Source of the DNA: JBBIOI01 sp037443425
GTDB taxonomy: Bacteria; Desulfobacterota; BSN033; UBA1163
Length of the DNA stretch: 11,168 nt
Assembly: GCA_037443425.1 (NCBI GenBank)
Contig: JBBIOI010000110.1
Span: 1-11,168 of the forward strand
Direction of reading: 5' to 3'
Part shown: piece by piece, positions 1 through 7,183 of the stretch
How positions within the stretch are numbered: position 1 is the stretch's first letter
Layout: each line of letters starts with the position of its first letter
Notes under the pieces: generated by a model
What the model was told of the DNA's origin: nothing
Databases searched by the model: none
The model's input: only the letters and a program-made list of their open reading frames with translations
Program-made: the position numbers and the translations under genes

Positions 1-1
1 G

Positions 2-124
2 TCGGGGTATACTGATAATTCGATAATTCATCATGGAGTATTGGAGGAGGGGATAGATTTTATTCAGAAGCCATTTACATTTGAGAATCTTTTAAGAAAG
101 GTCCGTGAGGTCCTGGATAAATAA
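2..124 (+). CDS. C-terminal end of a response-regulator receiver domain (5' part outside window)
   Basis: The reading frame is open from the left edge and ends with TAA at 122-124, giving 40 visible residues. They begin SGYTDN and contain IDFIQKPF followed by a final helix ending VREVLDK. This is the usual end of a CheY-like receiver domain: the Ser/Thr at the end of strand 4, the invariant Lys-Pro of strand 5 (the KP in QKPF) and helix 5. The protein stops right after the domain. It is therefore either a response regulator without an output domain or, more likely given how common this ending is, a hybrid sensor histidine kinase with a C-terminal receiver. The phospho-acceptor Asp and any kinase part lie outside the window, so the type cannot be settled here. 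Confidence 0.8.
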   Translation, partial: SGYTDNSIIHHGVLEEGIDFIQKPFTFENLLRKVREVLDK

Positions 125-192
125 AAGATTAAAGGCAAAAAGGAATTTATTTACTATCATCTAAATTGAGCGATTCTATATTGTCATTTCGA

Positions 193-247
193 GGCAATCT
201 CTTCCAAATTGTCATTCCGAGCGGAGCGAGGAATCTAAGAGATTGCC
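193..247. repeat. Nested inverted repeat carrying a GTCATTCCGAG...GAGGAATCT unit
   Basis: An 11-bp arm at 193-203 (GGCAATCTCTT) has its exact reverse complement at 237-247. Between the arms lies a 26-bp unit (211-236) beginning GTCATTCCGAG and ending GAGGAATCT. A near-identical unit with AAA in place of GGA in its centre occurs at 6221-6246. The general type, an intergenic palindromic unit of this sequence, is widespread in bacterial genomes. Its function is unknown. Confidence 0.75.
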
Positions 248-332
248 ACGCCTCAAATTTCACTCACCTTAATCTTCTCTCCATTGGGAAGAAAGAATTT
301 ATCCCTTACTGGAATCGGTAATAACGGAAACT

Positions 333-397
333 GTAAGCCATAAAGGCTTACCCTACGTGTGGGAAACAAAGCAGTAAGACACAATGACTTACCCTAC
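333..397. repeat. Two GTAAG...CTTACCCTAC repeat hairpins
   Basis: GTAAGCC (333-339) and GGCTTAC (345-351) form a perfect 7-bp stem with a 5-nt loop. A second unit has GTAAG at 374-378 and CTTAC at 388-392. Both are followed by CCCTAC, so the decamer CTTACCCTAC occurs at 347-356 and 388-397. It occurs again at 9563-9572 beside a related TAAGCC hairpin. Confidence 0.7.
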
Positions 398-477
398 AGC
401 TAAAGGCGTAATTTTGAATTCTGCTTAATAATATGTTTTTATTTAATCAATAAAATAAATTTACGTTTGAAGATCTT

Positions 478-1338
478 ATGTGGTTCTTCTTTTCAATTCT
501 AACAGCCTTTTTCGAATCGTTAAAGGATGTGACAAGCAAAAAAGTGCTTAAAGAAATAGATGAATATTTTGTTTCATGGTCACTTAGATTTTTTTCGTCC
601 ATCTTTTTAATCCCAGTTCTATTTTTTATTGAAATACCAGAACTTGGAAAGTCATTCTTTATTGCTTTACTATCTGCGGGAATAATAGATTCCCTAACAA
701 CAGTTCTATATATGAAGGCAATAAAATATTCAGATCTTTCGCTATCTGTTCCAATGCTTGCATTTACACCTCTCTTCTTATTGGTATCTTCACCAATTAT
801 GATAGGTGAATTTCCAAATCTTTCTGGACTCTTTGGTATTGCTTTTATTGTAGCTGGTTCATATGTGTTGAATATTCAAGAAAAGGAGAAAGGGTATTTG
901 GGACCTATAAAAGTTCTTTTAAAGGAAAAGGGGCCGAAGTTGATGTTAATCGTAGCTTTTATTTGGGGTATAACTTCTAATATTGATAAAATTGGTATAA
1001 GGAATTCCTCCCCCATTTTTTGGACAGTTGCTTTAAATTTTACAATTACAATGTTACTCTCCCCAATTATGGTATCTAAATCAAAAAATAGTGTAAGTTT
1101 TATTAAAAAAAATTTTGGCTTTAAGATTTTAGTTGGTTTATTTAGTGCTTTGTCAGGCATTTTTCAGATGATGGCAATCAATATAGCCCTTGTGTCTTAT
1201 GTCATATCAATAAAAAGGACAAGTATAATAATGGGTGTGGTTTTTGGTTATTTAATTTTTAAGGAAAGTAATATTAAAGAAAGGCTATCCGGAGTTTTAT
1301 TAATGATAACAGGAGTATTTTTAATAACTTTATCTTAA
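478..1338 (+). CDS. EamA/DMT-family membrane transporter
   Basis: This 286-residue protein is almost entirely hydrophobic. About ten membrane segments can be drawn, roughly at residues 1-14, 33-52, 58-80, 88-105, 113-132, 152-170, 178-198, 213-236, 238-258 and 265-285. They fall into two five-helix halves, the duplicated EamA layout of the drug/metabolite transporter superfamily. Length and topology match the family. The FGYLIFKES and LIMITGVFL-like C-terminal pattern, here with an FKES loop then a last helix, is typical of it. The substrate cannot be told; members export amino acids, sugars, nucleotides or drugs. The ATG at 478 has only a weak purine stretch (GAAG) upstream. The gene looks more AT-rich than its neighbours, which may only reflect its membrane codons. 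It converges on livF with 23 bp between the stop codons and no terminator hairpin. Confidence 0.85.
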   Translation: MWFFFSILTAFFESLKDVTSKKVLKEIDEYFVSWSLRFFSSIFLIPVLFFIEIPELGKSFFIALLSAGIIDSLTTVLYMKAIKYSDLSLSVPMLAFTPLFLLVSSPIMIGEFPNLSGLFGIAFIVAGSYVLNIQEKEKGYLGPIKVLLKEKGPKLMLIVAFIWGITSNIDKIGIRNSSPIFWTVALNFTITMLLSPIMVSKSKNSVSFIKKNFGFKILVGLFSALSGIFQMMAINIALVSYVISIKRTSIIMGVVFGYLIFKESNIKERLSGVLLMITGVFLITLS

Positions 1339-1361
1339 AATACACAAATATTTGGCTCATT

Positions 1362-2078
1362 TTATTTTCCAATTCCTATGTATTTAGCCTTGATCTCTTC
1401 ATTTAAATTCAGTTGATCAGGTGTAGATTCATAAACTACAACTCCTTTACTCAATACATATACATAATCGGATAACTTTAGTGCCATAGGTAGATTCTGC
1501 TCTACAAGAAGGATTGAAAGCCCTTCTTTTTTAAGTTGTAGTATAATTTTAGAAACCTCTTTGACAATTATTGGAGCAAGCCCTTCAGAAGGTTCATCCA
1601 TTAAGATCAATCGAGGATTTGTCATCAATGCCCGAGCGATTGCAAGCATCTGTTGCTCACCTCCACTTAATAGATGTCCCCTTAGATTTGCCCTTTCCTT
1701 TAAAATTGGAAAGGTTGAATAGATCTTATCAAGGGACCACGATTCTGGTTTTTCGAATCCACGAGCTGACATTATAAGATTTTCCTTAACAGTAAGTGAG
1801 GGAAAGATAAATCTTCCCTGAGGAACGAGACCAACACCAAGTTTTGCAATCTTGTATGGTGGCAATCCAATTATATTCTTATCTTCAAGTATTATCTCTC
1901 CAAGACGTGGAGGTGTAAATCCTATAATGGAACGAATGGTTGTTGTCTTTCCCATTCCATTTCGACCTAAAAGAGCAACAACCTTTCCTTTTCTGATTTC
2001 GAGAGATATACCTCTTAATACATAACTTTCACCATAATAGGTATGAACATTAATAAGATTCAACATATTTCCTTTCAT
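1362..2078 (-). CDS. livF: LIV-type ABC transporter ATP-binding protein LivF
   Basis: This is the second nucleotide-binding subunit of a branched-chain amino acid-type importer, located on the cytoplasmic side of the permease. In its 238 residues: Walker A GRNGMGKTT (38-46), Q-loop Gln87, signature LSGGEQ (137-142) and Walker B LILMDEP (157-163). The switch region reads LLVEQN, with Gln where most ABC ATPases have His. This is normal for LivF and helps tell it from LivG. It is the last gene of the operon and overlaps the livG end by 29 bp, so the two are translationally coupled. A second in-frame ATG at 2066 follows AAAGGAAAT and gives an N-terminus closer to typical LivF. The true protein may therefore start there and have 234 residues. 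No terminator is visible downstream. Confidence 0.95.
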   Translation of the reverse strand: MKGNMLNLINVHTYYGESYVLRGISLEIRKGKVVALLGRNGMGKTTTIRSIIGFTPPRLGEIILEDKNIIGLPPYKIAKLGVGLVPQGRFIFPSLTVKENLIMSARGFEKPESWSLDKIYSTFPILKERANLRGHLLSGGEQQMLAIARALMTNPRLILMDEPSEGLAPIIVKEVSKIILQLKKEGLSILLVEQNLPMALKLSDYVYVLSKGVVVYESTPDQLNLNEEIKAKYIGIGK

Positions 2079-2817
2079 CTTCTAATCCCATATAGATTTC
2101 CATAACCTTTCTATCACATTGTACATCTTTAGGGGTGCCTTCACATATAATTTGACCATAATGGAGAACAATTATACGCTCTGCAAGACCGAAAACAAGG
2201 TCCATATCATGGGCCACTACAATTACTGAAATATCTGGGCTTAGATTCTTTATAATGGTTGATACATCTGCACTTTCCTCACTTGTTAATCCAGCACTTG
2301 GTTCATCAAGTAAAAGGAGCTTTGGCTCTGAGGCAAGGCTCATTGCTATCTCTAATTTTTTTTGATCCCCATGGGAAAGATCATTTACGAGAACATCCTT
2401 TTTTTCATACAGGTTAACCGATTGAAGATATTTCTCAGCTTTTGAAATATATTCTTCATAAGTTCTAAAAGGACGAAACATGTTGTGACGTGACATTTTT
2501 TTACCATGAATAGCAAGCAGAATATTATTAAGAACACTCATGCTCGGAAAGAGTGTTGAAGACTGAAAGGCCCTTGCAATTCCAAGATGGGCACGCTGAT
2601 GGATTGATAAATTTGTAATATCTTTATCAAATAAATATATACTGCCAGAGCTGACTGATAGCTGACCATTTATGACATTTAATAGTGTTGTCTTGCCTGC
2701 TCCATTGGGGCCAATGATAGCTAATTTTTCGCCCATATCAATAGAGAATGTGACCCCTTTTAATGCCTCAACTCCACCAAAATTTTTTGAAATTCTCTCA
2801 ACTCTTAATGCTTTCAC
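2050..2817 (-). CDS. livG: LIV-type ABC transporter ATP-binding protein LivG
   Basis: First ATPase subunit of the LIV-type importer; it hydrolyses ATP to drive the fused permease. The 255 residues carry Walker A GPNGAGKTT (36-44), Q-loop Gln85, the LivG-type signature LSHGDQ (147-152), Walker B LLLLDEP (167-173) and the switch histidine H203 in VVAHD. All catalytic elements are intact. The start codon is GTG at 2817, with AGG six bases upstream. It lies inside the end of the permease gene, overlapping it by 20 bp in another frame. The 3' end overlaps livF. This tight overlap chain argues for coupled translation of permease, LivG and LivF in fixed ratio. Confidence 0.95.
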   Translation of the reverse strand: MKALRVERISKNFGGVEALKGVTFSIDMGEKLAIIGPNGAGKTTLLNVINGQLSVSSGSIYLFDKDITNLSIHQRAHLGIARAFQSSTLFPSMSVLNNILLAIHGKKMSRHNMFRPFRTYEEYISKAEKYLQSVNLYEKKDVLVNDLSHGDQKKLEIAMSLASEPKLLLLDEPSAGLTSEESADVSTIIKNLSPDISVIVVAHDMDLVFGLAERIIVLHYGQIICEGTPKDVQCDRKVMEIYMGLEDERKYVESY

Positions 2818-4669
2818 GTGTACCTATCCGGTTTAGGATTTTTAATAAAAATAAAGCAATTCCATCCCTTAAGAACATTACAGATATGACAAATATTATT
2901 CCTAATATTAAAGGCCATCGTTGAGGGGCATAGATACTTGAGATATACTCAAGTAAGATAACAAATACAGAACCTATAACAGGGCCCCAGAATACCTGTG
3001 TGCTACCAATGATCAGCATTAGTATTGCCATTGTAGAAGTAGTAATACTAAGTTGTGGGGGTGCAACAACTACAAGAAAGTAGCTGAATAATACACCAGC
3101 TATAGAGGCAAACATTCCTGCTGCAATATATGCTATATACTTATATAACCAAACATTATAACCAAGGGTTTCCATCTTTTTTTCATCGTCTCTTATTCCT
3201 TGAAGTGCATATCCAAAAGGCGAATTTACAATACGACGAAGAATAAAATAACAGAAGACTGAAATGATTAATACAAAGAAGTAGTAGTAAATTGAATTAA
3301 AACTAAATCCTGGGATTCCAATATTTGGGAAAGGTATTCCAATAATACCATTATATCCCCCTGTTACAGATCGCCATTTTTCAGCCACATAAAAAACGAG
3401 CTGGCCAAGGGCAAGCGTTACAAGAAGAAAGTATAAACCCGATACCCTAAGGGCAATTATCCCATAAAATACAGCTATAATTCCAGCAACAGCGATAGCA
3501 ATTAGTGTAGCTAACCAGAAGTTTTCAATTCCTAAATGAACAATCATGATCGTAGAGGTATATGCACCAACTCCAAAATATGTTGCATGCCCAAGGGATA
3601 TAAGACCGGAATAACCCCATAACAGGTTTAAACTTAAAGCAAATATGGAGAAAATCAAAATTTTTGTTGCCATACTTTGAAGATACATGGGTAAAAAAGG
3701 AGGAAGAACAATAAATATAAAAATTAGTATTGGGTAAGGTGCATATTTTATAAATATATTCTTCGATTTAAATGTAGGTACAGATGATGAGGGTGGACCT
3801 GCTGTTTCAAAAATCTGACTTCTTCCCCAAAGCCCTGTTGGTTTTAAAAGCAATGTAATGATCAGTACAAGATACAGAGTAAACATCGCAAGGTCAGTAA
3901 AGAAGGCTTTTCCGAATGCATCGATAATTCCAATCAGGATTCCTCCTAAAAGGGTTCCAAATACAGAGCCAGGTCCGCCAACTACAACAACTATTAAGGC
4001 ATAGAGTAGAATTTCAAGAGACATTGAATGGACAACACCGATAAAAGGGATTGCCATACATCCGGCAAAGCCTCCAATGAAGGATCCTAATGTAAAAACT
4101 ATACTACATGTAAGGCTGTAATTTATGCCAAGCCCCATGGCCATTTCTTTATTATCCATTCCAGCACGAACAATTGCACCAATTCGAGTCTTTTCAATAA
4201 GCCACCATATGATTATAAAAAGAATTGCTCCAATACAGATTAAGAACATACGATAAAATGGAAAGGCATAATTGCCAATTGAGATTTTCCATGAAAGTAT
4301 AGCAGGGGGATCAAAGAGCTGGACACGGCCACCAAAGATCCACAGGACAATATTCCCGAAGATATAGATTAAACCAAGAGTAAGTAGAACCTGATTGTCC
4401 AGTTGTTTATAAAGGCGTGCAAGAAATAGCCTTTCTATTAAGAATCCTAATACTCCTGCTCCTAAACTACCAAGAATGGTTGCTAACCAGAAATTCCCAC
4501 CGGATCTGATAATGCTAACACCTATAAATCCACCTATCATAAAAAGGGCTCCATGGGCAAGATTAAGGATACCCATCACACCAAGTGTAATAGATAAGCC
4601 CATGGCTAAAATGAACAATATCATCCCAAAAGATATACCATTTAAGAGATTTATTATAATTAGTTCCAT
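2798..4669 (-). CDS. livHM: Fused LivH-LivM permease of a LIV-type ABC transporter
   Basis: One chain of about 623 residues holds both permease subunits that are usually separate. Residues about 1-285 are LivH: the GILNLAHGALFMIGG pattern, the coupling loop RAGMDNKEMAMGLGIN and the VVVVGGPGSVFG stretch. A hydrophilic linker of about 25 residues (…FETAGPPSSSVPTFKSKN…) follows. The rest is LivM: SGLISLGHATYFGVGAYT, GLYFLLVTLALGQ and the coupling loop GIRDDEKKMETLGYN. The two coupling loops mirror each other and should contact LivG and LivF. I chose ATG 4669 because MELIIINLLNGISFG matches normal LivH N-termini. The longer in-frame GTG at 4696 (632 residues) lies inside a hairpin arm and adds a basic, non-homologous tail. 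No stop or frameshift appears at the junction, so the fusion looks genuine. Substrate is not determinable; branched-chain amino acids, amides and urea are all handled by relatives. Confidence 0.93.
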   Translation of the reverse strand: MELIIINLLNGISFGMILFILAMGLSITLGVMGILNLAHGALFMIGGFIGVSIIRSGGNFWLATILGSLGAGVLGFLIERLFLARLYKQLDNQVLLTLGLIYIFGNIVLWIFGGRVQLFDPPAILSWKISIGNYAFPFYRMFLICIGAILFIIIWWLIEKTRIGAIVRAGMDNKEMAMGLGINYSLTCSIVFTLGSFIGGFAGCMAIPFIGVVHSMSLEILLYALIVVVVGGPGSVFGTLLGGILIGIIDAFGKAFFTDLAMFTLYLVLIITLLLKPTGLWGRSQIFETAGPPSSSVPTFKSKNIFIKYAPYPILIFIFIVLPPFLPMYLQSMATKILIFSIFALSLNLLWGYSGLISLGHATYFGVGAYTSTIMIVHLGIENFWLATLIAIAVAGIIAVFYGIIALRVSGLYFLLVTLALGQLVFYVAEKWRSVTGGYNGIIGIPFPNIGIPGFSFNSIYYYFFVLIISVFCYFILRRIVNSPFGYALQGIRDDEKKMETLGYNVWLYKYIAYIAAGMFASIAGVLFSYFLVVVAPPQLSITTSTMAILMLIIGSTQVFWGPVIGSVFVILLEYISSIYAPQRWPLILGIIFVISVMFLRDGIALFLLKILNRIGTRESIKS

Positions 4670-4687
4670 TCTTATTCTTAAAAATTT

Positions 4688-4733
4688 ACCCCTCACCCCA
4701 TTCCGTCTCCAAAACGGAAAAGGGTAAAGGGGT
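4688..4733 (-). promoter_or_regulatory. Strong imperfect hairpin between livK and livHM
   Basis: TTCCGT (4701-4706) pairs with ACGGAA (4714-4719) around a 7-nt loop. The stem extends after a small internal loop through CCC/GGG, A/T and a CCCC/GGGG block, down to 4688/4733 with one bulge and mismatches. It lies just after the livK stop and 19 bp before the preferred permease ATG. No long U-tract follows on the transcribed strand. I infer either a 3'-stabilising or attenuating structure that keeps binding protein in excess over permease, or an inserted palindromic repeat unit. Confidence 0.6.
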
Positions 4734-4761
4734 TGATGAGAATTATTGTATAAAGGTTTTT

Positions 4762-5988
4762 TTACATTTTCGGAGCTATATCTTTGAATTTGGCCGGTTC
4801 GTCCTTTACAACATTTTCATACTTATACACATCGGTTCGCACATAGTTGTCGCCTTCTTTGATGACTTTCATGATATAAGCATTTCCAACTCCAACCCTA
4901 TTTTCACTGAATGATAGAGGACCCCATGGAGTTTTAAATTTTCCTTTTTTCAAGGCCTCACGAAGGACAGCAGGGGTTGTATCTCCCTTTGTTGATTCAA
5001 TGGCTTGAAGAATAATTGATGTGGCTGTATACATGGCACAGCCTTCTGTATAATAAGGATACCTCCCTTCTTTATCCGCTTTATGCCCATGAAGCTTTAC
5101 CCACCGTTCAACAAATTTTTTCACTTCCGGGCCTTTAATATAGGCATCATAGCTTGAACAACTTACAATATTAAGTGCCTTATCCTTTAGTTCTCTAAGG
5201 TTATCAATACCAAGGGTTGTGCATCCACCCTGAACCAAAGGCATTTTAAATCCATACTGGGCATATTGGTTTATAAATTGAACAGCATGGATGGTTACAA
5301 ACCAAAACATTACGCAGTCTGCCTGTTTAAGTGCTGTAATGTAAGGGCTATAATCCATGGTGGCCATAGGAGTTCTTTGGCGTTGAATGATCTTTCCACC
5401 ACGACTTACAAATCCATCCATAGCGCCCTGGGTAAAATCCTCCGCAAATATAATATCGTCATGAATAACAGTGGCTGTTCTATATCCCAATACATCATAA
5501 GCATAGGTTCCAACAAAGAATCCAGTACCTCTGTGGGTACCAGTGTGTGCAAATGTATGGTCTCCTATTGCAAGGATTCTCGGCATAAATTCCATGATAC
5601 TGATATGTGGTATTCCTAATGGTTTTAAGAGGGCGGCTACAGGAACTGCTGCTGCAGCAGGAAGTGGTCCTATAATTGCATCTGCCTTATCAACTTCAAT
5701 AAGTTTTTTGGCTTTGTCAGCAGCCACAGTGGGGTCGCTTGCTGAATCTTCACTAATAAGCTTAATTTCCCTTCCTGCTATCTTTCCACCAAATTCATGA
5801 ATTGCAAGTTCAGCCGCAGCAAGCATCCATGGATTTGGTGTTGCGCTTGTTCCTGTAAAACAGGCCAGGTTTCCTATGACAATCGGTTTTTTTGTAGCAG
5901 TTTGGGAATATACGTTTGTAGATGGAGAAATTAGAAGTAATGTTAAAATAATCAAACCAAATAAATAGAAAAAATTTTTTCTACTCAT
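4762..5988 (-). CDS. livK: Periplasmic substrate-binding protein of the LIV-type ABC transporter
   Basis: This 408-residue exported protein is the ligand receptor of the importer. It has a Sec signal peptide at residues 1 to about 29: MSRKN, then a hydrophobic core LFGLIILTLLLI, then a small-residue region ending NVYSQ. No lipobox Cys is present. The mature part has the Leu/Ile/Val-binding (Peripla_BP_6) fold pattern: PIVIGNLACFTGT at the start, AAELAIHEFGG, IKLISEDSASDP, DAIIGPL and later GYRTATVIHDD. The ATG at 5988 is well placed behind AAAGGGGG. It is the first gene of the operon, followed by the hairpin and then the permease. The ligand cannot be named: this fold also binds amides, urea and aromatic acids, and the residues that would decide are not evident by eye. 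The livK symbol is therefore by position and fold. Confidence 0.9.
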   Translation of the reverse strand: MSRKNFFYLFGLIILTLLLISPSTNVYSQTATKKPIVIGNLACFTGTSATPNPWMLAAAELAIHEFGGKIAGREIKLISEDSASDPTVAADKAKKLIEVDKADAIIGPLPAAAAVPVAALLKPLGIPHISIMEFMPRILAIGDHTFAHTGTHRGTGFFVGTYAYDVLGYRTATVIHDDIIFAEDFTQGAMDGFVSRGGKIIQRQRTPMATMDYSPYITALKQADCVMFWFVTIHAVQFINQYAQYGFKMPLVQGGCTTLGIDNLRELKDKALNIVSCSSYDAYIKGPEVKKFVERWVKLHGHKADKEGRYPYYTEGCAMYTATSIILQAIESTKGDTTPAVLREALKKGKFKTPWGPLSFSENRVGVGNAYIMKVIKEGDNYVRTDVYKYENVVKDEPAKFKDIAPKM

Positions 5989-6086
5989 TTATTTAACCCC
6001 CTTTCAATATTAATTTAAAGGTTTTTTAAAAATAACTGCTTTGAAAAATTCACCCCCTTTCTTTTAGGCCTCTATTTTATATCTTC

Positions 6087-6114
6087 TTTTTATCATTTTA
6101 TTTTGAATTGTCAA
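6087..6114 (-). promoter_or_regulatory. Predicted sigma-70-type promoter of the liv operon
   Basis: Reading the minus strand, a perfect -35 TTGACA (6114-6109) is followed after 16 bp by TAAAAA (6092-6087). A TG sits one base before it, i.e. an extended -10. Transcription would begin near 6080, leaving a leader of about 90 nt before the livK ATG. The -10 hexamer matches the consensus at only 4 of 6 positions. Confidence 0.6.
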
Positions 6115-6144
6115 GATCGAGACCAGGTCAAATAGAGATCTCTG

Positions 6145-6186
6145 AAAAAGTCATGTAGTAGTTAACCCCTCCATACCTCCCTTAAG
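6145..6186 (-). repeat. Copy A of an intergenic repeat that recurs inverted at 9597-9638
   Basis: On the minus strand this reads TTAAGGGAGGTATGGAGG, then GGTTAA, nine variable bases, then GACTTTTT. The copy at 9597-9638 on the plus strand has the same blocks, the same nine-base spacing and a single extra G. The two copies are therefore inverted relative to each other and lie about 3.4 kb apart. Confidence 0.7.
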
Positions 6187-6317
6187 GAGGCTGTGTCGGA
6201 ACGAAATGCATGCCATGTTTGTCATTCCGAGCAAAGCGAGGAATCTATAGAATTCAAACCCTTATAAAAAATAGATTCTTCGGCTAAAGCCTCAGAATGA
6301 CATTACGACACAGTCTC
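6187..6317. repeat. Composite MITE-like palindrome of about 130 bp
   Basis: The outer arms GAGGCTGTGTCG (6187-6198) and CGACACAGTCTC (6306-6317) pair at 11 of 12 positions plus one G-T. The inner arms GTCATTCCGAG (6221-6231) and CTCAGAATGAC (6291-6301) pair with one mismatch. GAATCTAT (6241-6248) and ATAGATTC (6271-6278) pair perfectly around a 22-nt centre. No coding capacity is seen, so it is a non-autonomous palindromic element or a stack of two repeat units. One half contains the same unit as 211-236. Confidence 0.7.
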
Positions 6318-6496
6318 AAGGTAAGGGGAGGCAAGGTGGGGGCATTGAGGGCACCCAAAGGTGCATGTTAATCCGATGAAGTCGTTGCGAGGAGCAAAGC
6401 GAGGTGGAAGTTTTTTTCATTTTCAAATTTCTTGAAGATTTAAGAATAATGTGGCACTCTTTTATTGCAAAAAAGAATGTTATCAATTTTATAATA

Positions 6497-6504
6497 GAGG
6501 AGGG
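6497..6504 (+). promoter_or_regulatory. Shine-Dalgarno site that fixes the cupin gene start
   Basis: GAGGAGGG stands four bases before the ATG at 6509. No comparable site precedes the in-frame GTG at 6404, which falls inside a repeat unit. The shorter protein is therefore the supported one. Confidence 0.8.
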
Positions 6505-6508
6505 AAAT

Positions 6509-7165
6509 ATGTATACATTAAGATTATATCACGATAGGTTTTTGCCGAATAGGAGAGCATTTCCAGATTTAGAGGCCCAGCACAGTATTATTTATATTTA
6601 TGAGGGCTCTGCTACTGTAAATGGGAGTTTTCTTAAGAAGGATATGGCAGTTTACAGTCAAGATGTTACGGTTATAGAATCAGGATCAGAAGGGGCGCAG
6701 ATTTGGCGTTGGGAGCTTGTGAGGACAAGCGATCCAAATAATCTGGCTATGGGTGAAGGGATAGAGTCTCATCTTCGAATGTCTCGAAGGATCAGGATGT
6801 TTGAACTTGTTCCGACTTCGAAGTGGCTTTTCAGGTTGGATGCGATTATTGATAATGAAGGAAGCACTGGGCTTCATTCACATCCGGGCTCTGGTATTCG
6901 TTGTTTGCTTGAGGGGCATCTTCGGGTGGAGTCTGATAAGGGGGAGTGTTCTGATAATAGGAGACCAGGTGATGCTTGGTATGAAGAGGGGAGTTATCCC
7001 CTTGTTTCTACTTCTGATCCAGGAGAGAAGGCCACATTTCTTCGAGGGATGATTCTTCCTCCAGAATACATAAAATATCCAGATACAGCAATTTGGATAG
7101 AAGGGAAAAAGACATGTAAATCAGACTGGAAATGTTATGTTCAGAAGGTTGTAACTTTAAGGTAA
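6509..7165 (+). CDS. Bicupin-like protein of unknown function
   Basis: With the start at 6509 the product has 218 residues, is cytoplasmic and carries no signal peptide. Residues about 20-75 look like a degenerate cupin half (HSIIYIYEGSATVNG...). Residues about 120-190 form a clearer cupin: LHSHPGSGIRCLLEGHLRV, then RRPGDAWYEEGSYPLVS, then FLRGMILP. The HxH pair of motif 1 is present. The usual motif-1 Glu is Gly (PGSG), and the motif-2 His position holds no His. A classical three-His/one-Glu metal site is therefore incomplete, and the protein may bind a ligand rather than catalyse. An alternative is a metal site completed by other residues. It leads an operon with a nucleotide-sugar epimerase (18 bp downstream) and a heptose kinase. 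That suggests, without proving, a role in sugar modification or its control. Confidence 0.75.
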   Translation: MYTLRLYHDRFLPNRRAFPDLEAQHSIIYIYEGSATVNGSFLKKDMAVYSQDVTVIESGSEGAQIWRWELVRTSDPNNLAMGEGIESHLRMSRRIRMFELVPTSKWLFRLDAIIDNEGSTGLHSHPGSGIRCLLEGHLRVESDKGECSDNRRPGDAWYEEGSYPLVSTSDPGEKATFLRGMILPPEYIKYPDTAIWIEGKKTCKSDWKCYVQKVVTLR

Positions 7166-7183
7166 ATATTAAGGAGAAAAATT

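Larger units (their letters stand above)
125..477. other. Intergenic region of about 350 bp with repeat hairpins
   Basis: No convincing gene is present. The first 55 bp after the receiver gene are plain AT-rich DNA without a clear terminator hairpin. Next come a nested inverted repeat (193-247) and a cluster of short GTAAG...CTTAC hairpins (333-397). The last 80 bp before the EamA gene are very AT-rich. They must hold its promoter if it has its own, but no -35/-10 pair stands out. Confidence 0.7.
6115..6508. other. Repeat-filled divergent intergenic region between livK and the cupin gene
   Basis: About 520 bp separate the two divergent start codons, most of it repeats. In order: a CTCTGAAAAAGTC / CCCCTCCATACCTCC unit (6145-6186), a composite palindrome (6187-6317), a G-rich stretch partly complementary to the first unit (about 6318-6345), and a GTTGCGAGGAGCAAAGCGAGG unit (6384-6404) of a common intergenic repeat type. 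The last 100 bp before the cupin gene are AT-rich and should hold its promoter, but I could not pick a convincing one. Confidence 0.65.

Noticed and set aside
253..340. Minus-strand open stretch reading ...VRDKFFLPNGEKIKVSEI then stop
   Set aside because: It looks protein-like but is under 30 codons outside the repeat, has no recognisable family and runs into the TAAGCC hairpin. It may be a gene remnant, but I cannot support it.
876..1160. Minus-strand 94-codon frame inside the EamA gene
   Set aside because: It is the antisense shadow of a clear membrane-protein gene, with no ribosome site or family likeness.
5266..5800. Two plus-strand frames opposite livK
   Set aside because: They overlap a well-supported binding-protein gene, and their translations are low-complexity antisense products.
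6015..6053. Twelve-codon mini-frame (MNFSKQLFLKNL) in the livK leader, possible Leu attenuation peptide
   Set aside because: Its GTG directly abuts the purine tract with no ribosome-site spacing, only three Leu codons occur, and no competing terminator/antiterminator stems were found.
6452..6468. TGGCAC...TTGC resembling a sigma-54 promoter before the cupin gene
   Set aside because: The spacer is 7 bp where the -24/-12 element needs 5, and sigma-54 spacing is strict.
6490..6495. Perfect TATAAT upstream of the cupin gene
   Set aside because: The transcript would begin at or inside the ribosome site (6497-6504), and the best -35 (TTGCAA, 6465-6470) is 19 bp away.
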